A stretch of DNA of 64,000 nt from TMP-86 sp039807285 (GCA_044226785.1 JBGAGK010000015.1:56873-120872), one strand, 5' to 3'; shown: positions 24,916 to 34,511, numbered from the stretch's first letter. A program made the numbers and translations. Notes: a model not told the origin generated them from the sequence alone.

Positions 24916-25815
24916 TCAGCGCAGCCTGATGCGCTCGCGCGCTTCGGCCGGGGTCAGGATGCGGGCACCCATGGCCTCGATGATGCCGCGTGCCTTCTGC
25001 ACCAGCTGCGCGTTGCTGGCATACACGCCCTTGCTCAGGTAGAGGTTGTCCTCCAGCCCCACGCGGACATTTCCGCCCAGCATCACCGACTGCGCCACCC
25101 AGGGCATCTGCATGCGGCTGATGGCAAAGCTTCCCCACACGCAATCCGCGGGGAGCGAGTTCACCATGGCGAGCGCATGGCCCACATCGGCCGGGACCCC
25201 ATAGGGGATACCCATGCACAGTTGCAGCAGCGCAGGTGAATCCAGCAGACCTTCCTTGATGCACTGTTTGACGAACCACAGGTTGCCGGTGTCGAAGATC
25301 TCGAGTTCGGGCTTCACGCCCAGGTCCTTCGCGATCTGCATGCCCTTGCGCAGGTAGTTTGGCGTGGAGACATAGGCGCGGTTGCCGTCACCGAAGTTCA
25401 GGCTCCCGCAATCCAGGGTGCAGATCTCAGGCCGGTATTTGCCTTCCTGCGCCAGGTCGATGACGTGCCGCATGCGATCTTCCTGCGAGCAGAAGTCGCT
25501 CCCCGGTCCCGGCGTGTCGGCCAGACCCCTGTCGCCGGCGACGATGTAGCCGCCCATGCCGCAGGTGAGGTTGACGATGACATCGGTCCCGCTTTCGCGG
25601 ATGCGCTTGACCACTTCGCGGTAGTAGCGGGTTTCCATGCTGAACCCGCCCGTTTGCGGATCGCGCACGTGGATGTGCACGATGGCGGCGCCAGCCTGCG
25701 CGGCCTCGATCGCGGTGGCGGCGATCTGCTCGGGCGTGACGGCGCAATGGGGGCTTTTTGTGACCTTGGTGTCATCGCCGGTAACGGCGCAGCTGATGAT
25801 TACGTCGTGATTCAT
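24916..25815 (-). CDS. cdhC: 3-dehydrocarnitine cleavage enzyme (BKACE family)
   Basis: A 299-residue beta-keto-acid cleavage enzyme. The TIM barrel begins DVIISCAVTGDDTKVTKSPHCAVTPEQIA, a family hallmark. The zinc ligands H47 and H49 are in IVHIHVRDP, with a further Glu in KPELEIFDTGN. In carnitine degradation it condenses 3-dehydrocarnitine with acetyl-CoA, giving acetoacetate and betainyl-CoA. Neighbouring thioesterase and carnitine dehydrogenase genes support this substrate over other BKACE reactions. The ATG at 25815 has AAGGG upstream; the region before it carries the shared ATTATCATC site. Confidence 0.9.
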   Translation of the reverse strand: MNHDVIISCAVTGDDTKVTKSPHCAVTPEQIAATAIEAAQAGAAIVHIHVRDPQTGGFSMETRYYREVVKRIRESGTDVIVNLTCGMGGYIVAGDRGLADTPGPGSDFCSQEDRMRHVIDLAQEGKYRPEICTLDCGSLNFGDGNRAYVSTPNYLRKGMQIAKDLGVKPELEIFDTGNLWFVKQCIKEGLLDSPALLQLCMGIPYGVPADVGHALAMVNSLPADCVWGSFAISRMQMPWVAQSVMLGGNVRVGLEDNLYLSKGVYASNAQLVQKARGIIEAMGARILTPAEARERIRLR

Positions 25816-25912
25816 GGCGGACCCTTCACTGTGAGTTCTTCGGTGAGCGGTGGCAGTTATATTATTACAGTGATGATAATTAAGCCACTGGGAACGCCGG
25901 TCGCGCCAGCGC
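25816..25912 (-). promoter_or_regulatory. Promoter region of cdhC with inverted-repeat operator
   Basis: An AT-rich island at 25856-25883 contains a palindrome-like element, TTATTACAG facing TTATCATCA. Read on the minus strand it includes ATTATCATC, identical to the site upstream of cdhA. It lies about 57 bases before the cdhC start. The convergent ABC ATPase gene ends beyond it. Confidence 0.5.
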
Positions 25913-27088
25913 TCATGCCGGGCGGCCGGCCAGGGCGCGGATGATCTCGGCGCTGCCGCACACGCCGCGGATACCGTCCGGCCCGGCCAGCAGCACCGGA
26001 AGTCCCGTGATCCGGTGCAGCCGGATGAGCTCCAGGAGCGAGGCGGAGTCCGGGACCGCCGCGACATGGCCTTCGAGCGACGCTGTCATCCTGCTCATCG
26101 CGGCTGCCGGGTCGATGTGCAGGACCGGGCGTTCGGTGCCTGCAAGACGGCAGGAGGCGTCGCGGCCCGGCGCCAGTTCCAGGGCATAGTGCCGTGCCGC
26201 ATCCTCCAGACCCAGCATGATCATCTCGCCGGTCAGCACGTTGAGCGGGTTCATGTGGCGCACGAATTCGCTGACGTAGTCATCGGCCGGCCGCAGCACG
26301 ATGTCCTGCGCGGCGCCCGTCTGGACGATCCGGCCGTTCTGCAGGATGGAAATGCGGTCTCCGATGCGAAGCGCCTCATCCAGGTCATGGCTGACGAACA
26401 GGATGGTCTTCCTGACGCGCTCCTGCAGGGCGAGCAGCTCGTCCTGGAGTTTCGTGCGGATCAGCGGGTCCAGAGCCGAGAAGGGTTCGTCCATGAGCAG
26501 GATGTCCGCATCGGTGGCAAAGGCCCGGGCCAGGCCCACCCTCTGCTGCATGCCGCCCGACAGCTCGCTCACCGGCCGGTCGGCCCATTGGGAAAGACCC
26601 ACCAGCTCGAGCTTGGCATCGACGGCGGTACGCAATGCGGTGGCGGACTCGCCGCGCAGTTCCAGGCCGAAGCCCACGTTGTCGCGTACGCTGCGCCAGG
26701 GGAGCAGCGCGAACTGCTGGAACACCATGGCCACGCGCCGGCGCCGCAGCCGGCGCAACGTCGCCGTATCCGCAGCCGCGACGTCGACCATGGTCTCGCC
26801 ATCACGCAGCATCACCTGTCCGCGGGTCACCCGGTTCAGGCCATTCGCGGCCCGCAGGAGCGTGGATTTTCCGGACCCCGAAAGACCCATCATCACTGAA
26901 ATCTCGCCCTGCGCGACGTTGAGGCTGGCGCCGGCCACTCCCACGGTCACCTGCAACGAGGACAGGATTTCGGTGCGGCTTGCCCCCGCGTCGAGTTTCG
27001 CCAGTGCCTGGCGTGTCGCGCGCTGGCCCGCACGGCCGTCGGGCGCGAACAGGATGTCGACGCTGCGGAATTCGATGGCATTGCTCAC
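25913..27088 (-). CDS. Choline/glycine betaine ABC transporter ATPase (ChoV/ProV-like)
   Basis: A 391-residue ATPase. Walker A is GLSGSGKST (68-76), the Q-loop FQQFALLPWRSV, the signature LSGGMQQR, Walker B ILLMDEPFSALD and the H-loop VSHDLDEA. The NPLNVLTGEMIM motif followed by a weak CBS-like C-terminal region (about 290-391) is typical of betaine/proline (ProV, OpuAA, ChoV) ATPases. The GTG at 27088 overlaps the permease stop (GTGA). It works with the fused binding protein-permease encoded just upstream. Confidence 0.92.
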   Translation of the reverse strand: MSNAIEFRSVDILFAPDGRAGQRATRQALAKLDAGASRTEILSSLQVTVGVAGASLNVAQGEISVMMGLSGSGKSTLLRAANGLNRVTRGQVMLRDGETMVDVAAADTATLRRLRRRRVAMVFQQFALLPWRSVRDNVGFGLELRGESATALRTAVDAKLELVGLSQWADRPVSELSGGMQQRVGLARAFATDADILLMDEPFSALDPLIRTKLQDELLALQERVRKTILFVSHDLDEALRIGDRISILQNGRIVQTGAAQDIVLRPADDYVSEFVRHMNPLNVLTGEMIMLGLEDAARHYALELAPGRDASCRLAGTERPVLHIDPAAAMSRMTASLEGHVAAVPDSASLLELIRLHRITGLPVLLAGPDGIRGVCGSAEIIRALAGRPA

Positions 27089-28965
27089 TTGCGGCTGCGC
27101 TCCTCGCGCGGCCGTGTGATGCGGTCGAGCACGATGGCCAGAAGCACGATGGCAAAGCCCGCCTCGAATCCCATGCCGATCTGCACCGAGTTCAGTGCGC
27201 GCACGACCGGGACACCCAGGCCGCCGGCGCCCACCAGGGCGGCGATCACCACCATGGACAGGCTGAGCATGATGCATTGGGTGATGCCGGCGATGATGGA
27301 GGGTGCAGCACTGGGCAGCTCCACCTTCCAAAGCATCTGCAGATGCGTGGCGCCGAAGGCCTGACCCGCCTCGAGAAGCGGGGTGGGCACGGAGGAGATG
27401 CCCAGCTGGGTCAGCCGGATCGGTGCAGGCAGGGCAAAGATGATGGTGGAGATCAGGCCGGGTACCACACCCAGCCCGAACAGCACCAGGGTCGGGATGA
27501 GGTACACGAATGTCGGGAGCGTCTGCATCAGGTCCAGCACCGGGCGAAGCACGTCATGAAAACGCGGGTGATGCGCCGCTGCGATGCCGATGGGTACGCC
27601 GAGCAGGGTCGAGATGAATGCGGCCACCAGCACCAGCGACAATGTCTCCACGGTCGCGTCCCAGTAGCCCTGGTTCATGATGAACACCAGGGCCGCCGCC
27701 ACGAAGACCGCCAACATCCAGGATCGGCGAAGGAGCAGTGCAAGTGCTGATACGCCCAGAACCAGCAGCCAGGAGGGGATGGCGCGCAGCGCCCGTGTCA
27801 TGCCGTCCACGGATCCATGGATGATCATGGAGATACCATCGAAGATCCAGGTGCCATGGGCTTTCACATACTCGATGCCGTCGGCGACCCAGTCGCCGAT
27901 GGGAATCTTGTGCTGGCTGATGCGCTGCTCGAACTTCAGTGAGGGACCCGGACCCGTGTGCATGTGGCCGATGTCGAACGGGTGCCCGTCGAAGGTGGTC
28001 ACGCCATCGAACCACGGCTGAAGGGCCTTCGGGTTCGCCGCGAGCCAGGCTGCGGCGGCCCTGTCCGGCTGCTCGTGCCGGTTGAGGATGCCATCCATGA
28101 TTTCATCCTCCATCGGCAGGGTGAAGCTCAGGTTGGACAGGAGCCGTCCCAGGTTCGGGCACTCCCCGCGGTAGCCGCGGCGAACGACGGTGTGGATCGT
28201 GGCCCCGCCGAAATCCGGACCGAATACGGCATCCCCGCCAGTCAGGTACCGCAGGTCGAAGCGCCGGTTCATCGGGTGCGGATCCCAGGCGAGGAACACG
28301 ATGGCCTGGTGTTCGCGTGCAGCCCGTTCCACCTGGGCCAGCATGCCTTGTTCGCTCGACTCCACGAGCCGGAACTTCCCCAGGCCGAATTCGTTGCGCC
28401 TGATCATGTCGAGCACGTGGCGGTTGCCATCGTTCCCGGCCTCGATGCCATAGATGGTGTCGTGCAGCTGCGGTCCGAATTTCGCGATGTCGGAAAAATC
28501 GCGCAGGCCTGCCTCATACAGGGGCGCGAGTGTCGCCAGCGTGTACTTGGCGCCGACGAGATTGGTCCTCACGACTTCGACGGACCGGTTCTCGACGTAA
28601 GGGCGTCGGTCGGCGTCCTGTGCCGGCATCCAGTTGCCGAGGAACACGTCGATGTCCTTGTTGGCGAGCGATGCATAGGTGACCGGCACCGAAAGCACCG
28701 TGATCTTCGGTTCGTAGCCCATCCGTGTGAGCACCTGCGCCACCAGCGCGGTGGTGGCGGTGACATCGGTCCAGCCCACGTCCGCCATGCGCACGATGCG
28801 GCAGGATGCGGGTTCGCCGGAGGGCTGCGGGCCAGCCCGCACGCCATGGACGCAGGCGACGAGCAGCAGCAGCCCGATGATCCATGCGGACCCACGGCGC
28901 GTGCGGGTGGTTTGCATCGATGCCGGGCTTGCCGCAAGATGGCCTGCGCGTGCGGAACTGATCAT
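27085..28965 (-). CDS. Fused ChoX-like binding protein and ChoW-like permease
   Basis: A 626-residue polypeptide joining two normally separate ABC components. Residues about 17-45 form a signal peptide or anchor. Residues 50-330 match the OpuAC/ChoX betaine-binding fold (MADVGWTDVTATTALVAQVL, DVFLGNWMPAQ, FLAWDPHPMN) with Trp residues expected in the ligand cage. Residues about 350-626 are a ProW/ChoW permease with LLEAGQAFGATHLQMLWKVELP as EAA loop. Fusing the receptor ahead of the permease contrasts with OpuABC-type fusions, where the receptor follows. The start at 28965 is uncertain; ATG 28917 would give a more typical signal peptide. Likely substrate: choline or glycine betaine. Confidence 0.9.
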   Translation of the reverse strand: MISSARAGHLAASPASMQTTRTRRGSAWIIGLLLLVACVHGVRAGPQPSGEPASCRIVRMADVGWTDVTATTALVAQVLTRMGYEPKITVLSVPVTYASLANKDIDVFLGNWMPAQDADRRPYVENRSVEVVRTNLVGAKYTLATLAPLYEAGLRDFSDIAKFGPQLHDTIYGIEAGNDGNRHVLDMIRRNEFGLGKFRLVESSEQGMLAQVERAAREHQAIVFLAWDPHPMNRRFDLRYLTGGDAVFGPDFGGATIHTVVRRGYRGECPNLGRLLSNLSFTLPMEDEIMDGILNRHEQPDRAAAAWLAANPKALQPWFDGVTTFDGHPFDIGHMHTGPGPSLKFEQRISQHKIPIGDWVADGIEYVKAHGTWIFDGISMIIHGSVDGMTRALRAIPSWLLVLGVSALALLLRRSWMLAVFVAAALVFIMNQGYWDATVETLSLVLVAAFISTLLGVPIGIAAAHHPRFHDVLRPVLDLMQTLPTFVYLIPTLVLFGLGVVPGLISTIIFALPAPIRLTQLGISSVPTPLLEAGQAFGATHLQMLWKVELPSAAPSIIAGITQCIMLSLSMVVIAALVGAGGLGVPVVRALNSVQIGMGFEAGFAIVLLAIVLDRITRPREERSRK

Positions 28966-29082
28966 CAGATTTTAATTAATTTAATTCTGTAACTTACTGA
29001 TAAATAAAAACACGAAGCCTCATCCGCGGCACGTAGCAACCTCAGCATGACGTGTCCGCCGGGGCTGTGCAAGGCAGGGTGC
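28966..29082. promoter_or_regulatory. Divergent AT-rich promoter region, betaine transporter / betB
   Basis: Bases 28968-29010 are strikingly AT-rich (TTTTAATTAATTTAATT, then TTACTGATAAATAAAA) in an otherwise GC-rich window. It must hold the promoters for the transporter (minus) and betBA (plus). TTATCAGTAAGTTACAG on the minus strand loosely resembles the operator upstream of cdhA. Confidence 0.5.
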
Positions 29083-30573
29083 ATGACCGTCAGAGACAAG
29101 GCCGCGAATCCACGAAGCCCGCCGGAGGATGAACCGCGAGGTGTCTCACCTGAGGCGCCCGCATTCGGTGAAGTCTTCACCTCGATCAATCCCGCCACTG
29201 GCGAGACCCTTGGGAACTTCCGGGTCGCCGGGCCGGAGGTGGTGGACGCGGCCGTGAAGGCGGCGCGCATCGCCCAGGGTCCCTGGGGTGAGATGACCGG
29301 AGCGGCGCGCGCGCGCATCCTCAATCGCGCCGCTGCGCTGCTGCGTGAGCGCAACCAGGAGCTGTCGGAACTCGAGACCCGCGATACCGGCAAACCCATC
29401 CAGGAAACCAGTGTCGTGGATGTCCTGTCCGGTGCGGATTGCCTGGAATATTTCGCGGGACTCGCACACAGCCTGGCCGGTGAACATGTGAACCTGGGGC
29501 CGCAGGCATTCGGCTACACCCGGCGGGAGCCGCTGGGTGTGGTGGCCGGGATCGGTGCATGGAATTACCCCTTGCAGATCGCCTGCTGGAAGGCGGCGCC
29601 GGCGCTTGCGTGTGGCAACGCCATGCTGTTCAAGCCGGCGGAGCTGACACCCATGACGGCCGTGAAGCTCGCGGAAGTGTTCGGGGATGCGGGCCTGCCG
29701 GAGGGGGTTTTCCAGGTGGTGCAGGGTTTTGCCGGGACCGGGCGGCTGCTGACACGACACCCGGACATCCGCAAGGTGTCGATCACCGGTGAGGTCGGTA
29801 CCGGCAAGGCGGTGATGGCCGACGCCTCCGCGACGCTCAAGAGTGTCACGCTGGAACTGGGCGGCAAGTCGCCGCTGATCGTGTTCGACGATGCGCAACT
29901 GGACAATGCGGTGTCGGGTGCGATGCTGGCGAATTTCTACTCCAGCGGTCAGGTCTGCTCCAACGGCACCCGCGTATTCGTGCATCGGGCGGTGAAGCAG
30001 GCGTTTCTCGACAAGTTGCTGGGACGGGTTGCGCGCATGCGCATGGGCGATCCGCTGGACCCGGCCACACAGGTCGGTCCGCTGGTGAGCGAGCAGCACA
30101 TGCACAAGGTGCTCCAGTACATCGATCGAGGCCGATCGGAAGGGGCACGTGTCCTGGCCGGTGGCGCCCGCAGCACCGCGGGTGCGCTGGCTCGCGGCTT
30201 TTTTGTCGCGCCGACGGTGTTCGATCAATGCAGCGATGAAATGGCCATCGTGCGCGAGGAGATCTTCGGCCCGGTCATGTCGGTGCTCGAGTTCACCGAT
30301 GAACAGGAGGTGATCCGGCGCGCCAATGCAACCCCCTTCGGCCTGTCGGCGGGCGTGTTCACCCAGAATCTTGCGCGGGCCCACCGCGTGATCGCCCGGC
30401 TGGAGGCCGGCACCTGCTGGATCAACCACTACAATGTCACACCCATCGAACTGCCTTTCGGTGGCGTGAAGCTGTCCGGACTGGGCCGGGAAAACGGTCG
30501 CGCCGCGATCGAGCACTACACCCAGCTCAAGAGCGTCTACGTGGCGCTGGGTGACGTCGAGGCGCCGTACTGA
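29083..30573 (+). CDS. betB: Betaine aldehyde dehydrogenase
   Basis: A 496-residue ALDH closely matching BetB. The catalytic Cys is C292 in SSGQVCSNGTRVFVH, the base is E258 (TLELGGKSP) and the substrate block is GAWNYPLQIACWKAAPALACGNAM. It oxidises betaine aldehyde to glycine betaine with NAD(P). The ATG at 29083 is preceded by AGGG; an ATG at 29047 would add a Cys-containing 12-residue leader without a ribosome site. It is followed 10 bases later by betA, as in classical bet operons. Confidence 0.93.
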   Translation: MTVRDKAANPRSPPEDEPRGVSPEAPAFGEVFTSINPATGETLGNFRVAGPEVVDAAVKAARIAQGPWGEMTGAARARILNRAAALLRERNQELSELETRDTGKPIQETSVVDVLSGADCLEYFAGLAHSLAGEHVNLGPQAFGYTRREPLGVVAGIGAWNYPLQIACWKAAPALACGNAMLFKPAELTPMTAVKLAEVFGDAGLPEGVFQVVQGFAGTGRLLTRHPDIRKVSITGEVGTGKAVMADASATLKSVTLELGGKSPLIVFDDAQLDNAVSGAMLANFYSSGQVCSNGTRVFVHRAVKQAFLDKLLGRVARMRMGDPLDPATQVGPLVSEQHMHKVLQYIDRGRSEGARVLAGGARSTAGALARGFFVAPTVFDQCSDEMAIVREEIFGPVMSVLEFTDEQEVIRRANATPFGLSAGVFTQNLARAHRVIARLEAGTCWINHYNVTPIELPFGGVKLSGLGRENGRAAIEHYTQLKSVYVALGDVEAPY

Positions 30574-30583
30574 TGAGGAAACA

Positions 30584-32248
30584 ATGGTGAGCGAGGAAAC
30601 CTTCGACTACGTCATCGTCGGAGCGGGATCCGCCGGCTGCGTGCTGGCGAACCGCCTGAGCGAGTCCGGGCAGCACAGCGTGCTGGTACTGGAATTCGGC
30701 GGCTCCGACCGCTCGATCTGGGTGCAGATGCCCTCGGCATTGTCCATCCCGATGAACATGCCGCGCTTCAATTGGTTCTATCACAGCGAACCGGAGCCGG
30801 GGCTGGGCGGGCGGAGCCTGCACACGCCGCGCGGCAAGGTGCTGGGCGGATCCTCCTCGATCAACGGCCTGGTCTATATCCGCGGCAATGCGCAGGATTT
30901 CGACGGCTGGGAACAGCTGGGTGCAAGGGGCTGGGCCTATCGCGACGTCCTGCCGTACTTCAAGCGCGCGGAAGGGCGCCTGGAAGGCGGTGATGAGTAT
31001 CGCGGCGCCGATGGTCCGCTCAAGACCTGCTACGGCACGTTGAAGAATCCCCTGCACGCGGTCTGGCTCGCCGCCGCGCAGGAAGCCGGCTATGCGGCCA
31101 CCGGCGATGTGAACGGTTTCCGTCAGGAAGGCTTCGGGCGGATGGACATGACGGTGGAGAAGGGCCGCCGCTGCAGCGCGGCCAATGCCTATCTGCGCCC
31201 CGCCATGCGCCGGCCGAACGTGACCGTGTACACCGGAGCGCTTGCCACCCGCATCGTGTTCGAGGCAAATCGGGCGGCTGGTCTGGAATACCGCCGCGGT
31301 GGCGAACTGCGCCGCGTGAAGGTGGCGAAGGAACTGCTGGTCTGTGCGGGCCCGATCAACACGCCGCAACTGCTCAAGCTCTCGGGCGTGGGTCCGGGCG
31401 CAGAGCTTCGTGAGCACGGTATCCCGGTGGTCGCCGACCGGCCCGGCGTGGGCGAGAACCTGCAGGATCACCTGGAGTTCTATTTCCAGGTGGCCTGCAC
31501 CCAACCGGTCACGCTGTATTCCTCGCTGAACCCGCTGGCGCGCGCACTGATCGGCGCTCGCTGGCTGCTGCGCAAGGACGGCCTCGGTGCCACCAACCAT
31601 TTCGAGACCTGCGGGTTCATCCGCAGCGCTGCGGGCATCCCGTATCCGGACATCCAGTTCCACTTCCTGCCCATGGCGGTGGCCTACGATGGCAACTCCC
31701 TGGCGAAGGAGCATGGTTTCCAGGCCCATGTGGGGCCGATGCGTTCGAAGAGCCGCGGGTCGGTGCGGCTGGCCAGCGCCAACGCGCAGGACAAGCCGAA
31801 GATCCGGTTCAACTATCTGAGCCATCCGGACGATCTGCCCGAGATGCGCGCCTGCGTGCGCCTGACGCGGGAGATCTTTGGGCAGAAGGCCTTCGACGCC
31901 TGGCGGGGGCGCGAGATCCAGCCGGGTGCGCAGGTCCAGACCGACGATCAGATCGATGAGTTCGTCAAGGCCAAGGTCGAAAGTGCCTTCCATCCCTCCT
32001 GCAGTTGCAGGATGGGCGCCGCGGACGATCCGATGGCGGTGGTCGATCCTCAGGCGCGCGTCATCGGCCTTGCGAACCTGCGCGTGGTGGATTCTTCCAT
32101 CATGCCGCAGATCACCAATGGCAATCTCAACGCGCCCACCATCATGCTCGCCGAAAAGGCAGCCGATCACATCCGCGGGGGTGCCATGTTGCCGCCTTCC
32201 AGTGCGCCGGCCTGGCAATCACCGGACTGGAAATTGCGCCAGCGCTGA
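30584..32248 (+). CDS. betA: Choline dehydrogenase
   Basis: A 554-residue GMC oxidoreductase, the usual BetA length. The FAD motif is DYVIVGAGSAGCVLANRLSE (13-18 GxGxxG); HTPRGKVLGGSSSINGLVYIRGNAQDFDGWE and AGPINTPQLLKLSGVGP are the two GMC signatures; the catalytic His/Asn region is FHPSCSCRMG and NGNLNAPTIM. It oxidises choline to betaine aldehyde at the membrane. GAGGAA lies just upstream of the ATG at 30584. No betI lies beside betBA; the TetR genes at 5613 and 19100 are distant candidates. Confidence 0.95.
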   Translation: MVSEETFDYVIVGAGSAGCVLANRLSESGQHSVLVLEFGGSDRSIWVQMPSALSIPMNMPRFNWFYHSEPEPGLGGRSLHTPRGKVLGGSSSINGLVYIRGNAQDFDGWEQLGARGWAYRDVLPYFKRAEGRLEGGDEYRGADGPLKTCYGTLKNPLHAVWLAAAQEAGYAATGDVNGFRQEGFGRMDMTVEKGRRCSAANAYLRPAMRRPNVTVYTGALATRIVFEANRAAGLEYRRGGELRRVKVAKELLVCAGPINTPQLLKLSGVGPGAELREHGIPVVADRPGVGENLQDHLEFYFQVACTQPVTLYSSLNPLARALIGARWLLRKDGLGATNHFETCGFIRSAAGIPYPDIQFHFLPMAVAYDGNSLAKEHGFQAHVGPMRSKSRGSVRLASANAQDKPKIRFNYLSHPDDLPEMRACVRLTREIFGQKAFDAWRGREIQPGAQVQTDDQIDEFVKAKVESAFHPSCSCRMGAADDPMAVVDPQARVIGLANLRVVDSSIMPQITNGNLNAPTIMLAEKAADHIRGGAMLPPSSAPAWQSPDWKLRQR

Positions 32249-32269
32249 CCGTGGAACGCCGTCGCGCAC

Positions 32270-34474
32270 TCAGGCCGACGCGCGCAGTTCCAGTTTGACG
32301 GGCTCGATGTCCTCGACCACCTGCTCCGCCGTCAGCGGCCTGCTGAACAGATAGCCCTGTCCCAGCCGGCATCCCAGCGATTGCAGGATGGCGACCTGCT
32401 GCGGCTCCTCCACGCCCTCGGCAAGGCTGGTCATGCCCAGGTTCTCGATCAGATGGATGGTGGCATGGATCAGTGCGAGCACGTCCGCACCCTGCGCCAG
32501 GTCCTGCACGAAGGACCGGTCGATCTTGATGGTGTCGAACGGATAGTGCCTGAGCATCGACAGCGAGGAGGTGCCGGTTCCAAAGTCATCCATCGCGAGC
32601 CGGATGCCCAGGGATTTCAGTTCGCGCAACAGGGCCAGCGCCCGGTCCGGATTGCGCATGAACTCCCGCTCCGTGACTTCCATCTGCAGGCAGGATGGAG
32701 GCAGATCATGGCGTTGCAGGGTGGCGACGATGTGTTCGCGAAGTGCGCTGCCCAGGGAAATCTCGGCGCGGGACAGGTTGACGCTGATGGTATCCGGGGC
32801 CCGTGCCGGGACGGTGGAGCGCCAATGGCGCATGGCCGAGCAGGCTTCGTTCAGGATCCACCGGCCCAGCGGCACTATCAGGCCGCTCTCCTCGGCAATG
32901 GGGATGAATTCTCCGGGCGAAACCACGCCCAGCACCGGGTGATGCCAGCGCACCAGCGCCTCCACCGAGCAGCGCCGGCCAGTGTTGAGATCCACGATGG
33001 GTTGATACACCATCCACATCTGGTCGGTGCCGATCGCATGCCGAAGGGCGTTTTCCAGCGTCGCACGCCGCAGCTGCCGCGTGTGCATGTCCTCGTTGAA
33101 CACGACCACGCAGGCACGGCCAGCGTGCTTGGCTTCGTACATGGCGAGATCCGCGTTGCGGATCAGCTCCTCGGCACCGATTCCTCCCGGCCGGCCGATG
33201 GCAATGCCGATGCTGGCGTTGCAATGCACTTCACTGCCGAAGATGCTGAAAGGCGGTTCGATCTCGCCCATGAGGCGCTCGCCCAGGCGCACAGCATCCT
33301 GCGTATCGCGCAGGCCGTCGATGAGGACCAGGAACTCGTCTCCGCCGAAGCGTCCCAGCAGGCTTGAATCGGCCCGGATGCACAGGTCCCGCGTGTGGCG
33401 CAGCGCGTCGGTGAGCCGGGTCGATATCTGCCGCAGCAATTCGTCACCGGCTTCATGCCCCAGCGTGTCATTGACCTGCTTGAAGCGATCAAGATCCACG
33501 AACATCACCGCGAAACCCTCGCCGCGGTTGTCGGGTGTGGCCTGCGTGGCCCAGGCCAGTCGTTCCATGAACGCGGTGCGGGTGGGCAGGCCGGTCAGCA
33601 TGTCCTGGCGTGCCGCCCTGACACCCTGTTCGACCTGGCGTGCAACTGCCAGCAGGCCGTCACGTCGCACGCGGTAGAATGCGATCCCCAGGATCACCAC
33701 CAGCAACCCCGCGGGCAGCAGACCGAGCAGTGCCATGCGGCGCGCCACCGCCATCCGTTCCAGGTAGACGCTGGCATCCACGTCCACGCCGATGGCGCCG
33801 TACACATGACCTGAGGCATCACGCAGCGGCGCCAGGCCGCTCATGAAGCTGCCCCAGTCGTCGGCCATGGGATCGGAAGTCGCAGCCACTGTGGCCGGAT
33901 GATCCTCATCCCCCAGTGCAGTGGACATCGCAACATCGACATCCTTGTAGACCTGCCAGACCCCGGCCTGTTCGAGCAGGCCGGACGGGGTGCGCGCCGC
34001 AGGATCCGCGGCATCCAGTACGAAGCGCACGAGCGGGCCATCCCGCACGACGGTGTAGACGTAGTGGATCTCGGGAACCGCACGACGGAGCCGTCTCAGC
34101 GGCTCCACGGTCTGGTTGTACAACGGCCCGTTCTTCTGATCCGGGTGGTGAATGGCCTGGTGAAGGCCAGGGTCCACCAGTGTGGCTGCGGCCCTTGCCA
34201 GACCGATGAGGTAATCGTGATAGTTGTCCTCGATCGATCGGACAGCCGTGGTGAACAGGCCCAGAATGCCTGCTGCGGCACAGATCAGTGCCGCCGTGCA
34301 GATCAGTCCCGATTCCCGGCGGGCTCGGCGGGATGCTGCCGCCTCGGCGTCGACTGCTGCCGGGCGGGCCGGGTATTCGGCAGCGTCGGATCGATGTTGG
34401 AAATCCACCGTTCCTAGATCGGCATACGAGGTTCGAATTGTCGTGCGGCAATGCAAGATTGAGACGCAGGTCAC
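32270..34474 (-). CDS. Membrane GGDEF-EAL protein (cyclic-di-GMP synthase/phosphodiesterase)
   Basis: About 734 residues. A transmembrane helix near 57-77 leads into a periplasmic sensor domain (about 78-255, with DASGHVYGAIGVDVDAS as in Cache-type domains), then a second helix (MALLGLLPAGLLVVILGIAF). A GGDEF domain follows with an intact GRFGGDEF near 375 but no obvious RxxD inhibition site. An EAL domain (SVEALVRW near 500, VNLSRAEI, DDFGTG, KIDRSFV, AEGVEE) looks catalytically complete. It is divergent from the HDOD gene, 37 bases away, suggesting a joint signalling function. The GTG start is uncertain. Confidence 0.9.
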   Translation of the reverse strand: MTCVSILHCRTTIRTSYADLGTVDFQHRSDAAEYPARPAAVDAEAAASRRARRESGLICTAALICAAAGILGLFTTAVRSIEDNYHDYLIGLARAAATLVDPGLHQAIHHPDQKNGPLYNQTVEPLRRLRRAVPEIHYVYTVVRDGPLVRFVLDAADPAARTPSGLLEQAGVWQVYKDVDVAMSTALGDEDHPATVAATSDPMADDWGSFMSGLAPLRDASGHVYGAIGVDVDASVYLERMAVARRMALLGLLPAGLLVVILGIAFYRVRRDGLLAVARQVEQGVRAARQDMLTGLPTRTAFMERLAWATQATPDNRGEGFAVMFVDLDRFKQVNDTLGHEAGDELLRQISTRLTDALRHTRDLCIRADSSLLGRFGGDEFLVLIDGLRDTQDAVRLGERLMGEIEPPFSIFGSEVHCNASIGIAIGRPGGIGAEELIRNADLAMYEAKHAGRACVVVFNEDMHTRQLRRATLENALRHAIGTDQMWMVYQPIVDLNTGRRCSVEALVRWHHPVLGVVSPGEFIPIAEESGLIVPLGRWILNEACSAMRHWRSTVPARAPDTISVNLSRAEISLGSALREHIVATLQRHDLPPSCLQMEVTEREFMRNPDRALALLRELKSLGIRLAMDDFGTGTSSLSMLRHYPFDTIKIDRSFVQDLAQGADVLALIHATIHLIENLGMTSLAEGVEEPQQVAILQSLGCRLGQGYLFSRPLTAEQVVEDIEPVKLELRASA

Positions 34475-34511
34475 GCGCAGATGAGCGCCTGCCGGCCGAT
34501 ATCAGGAAATC

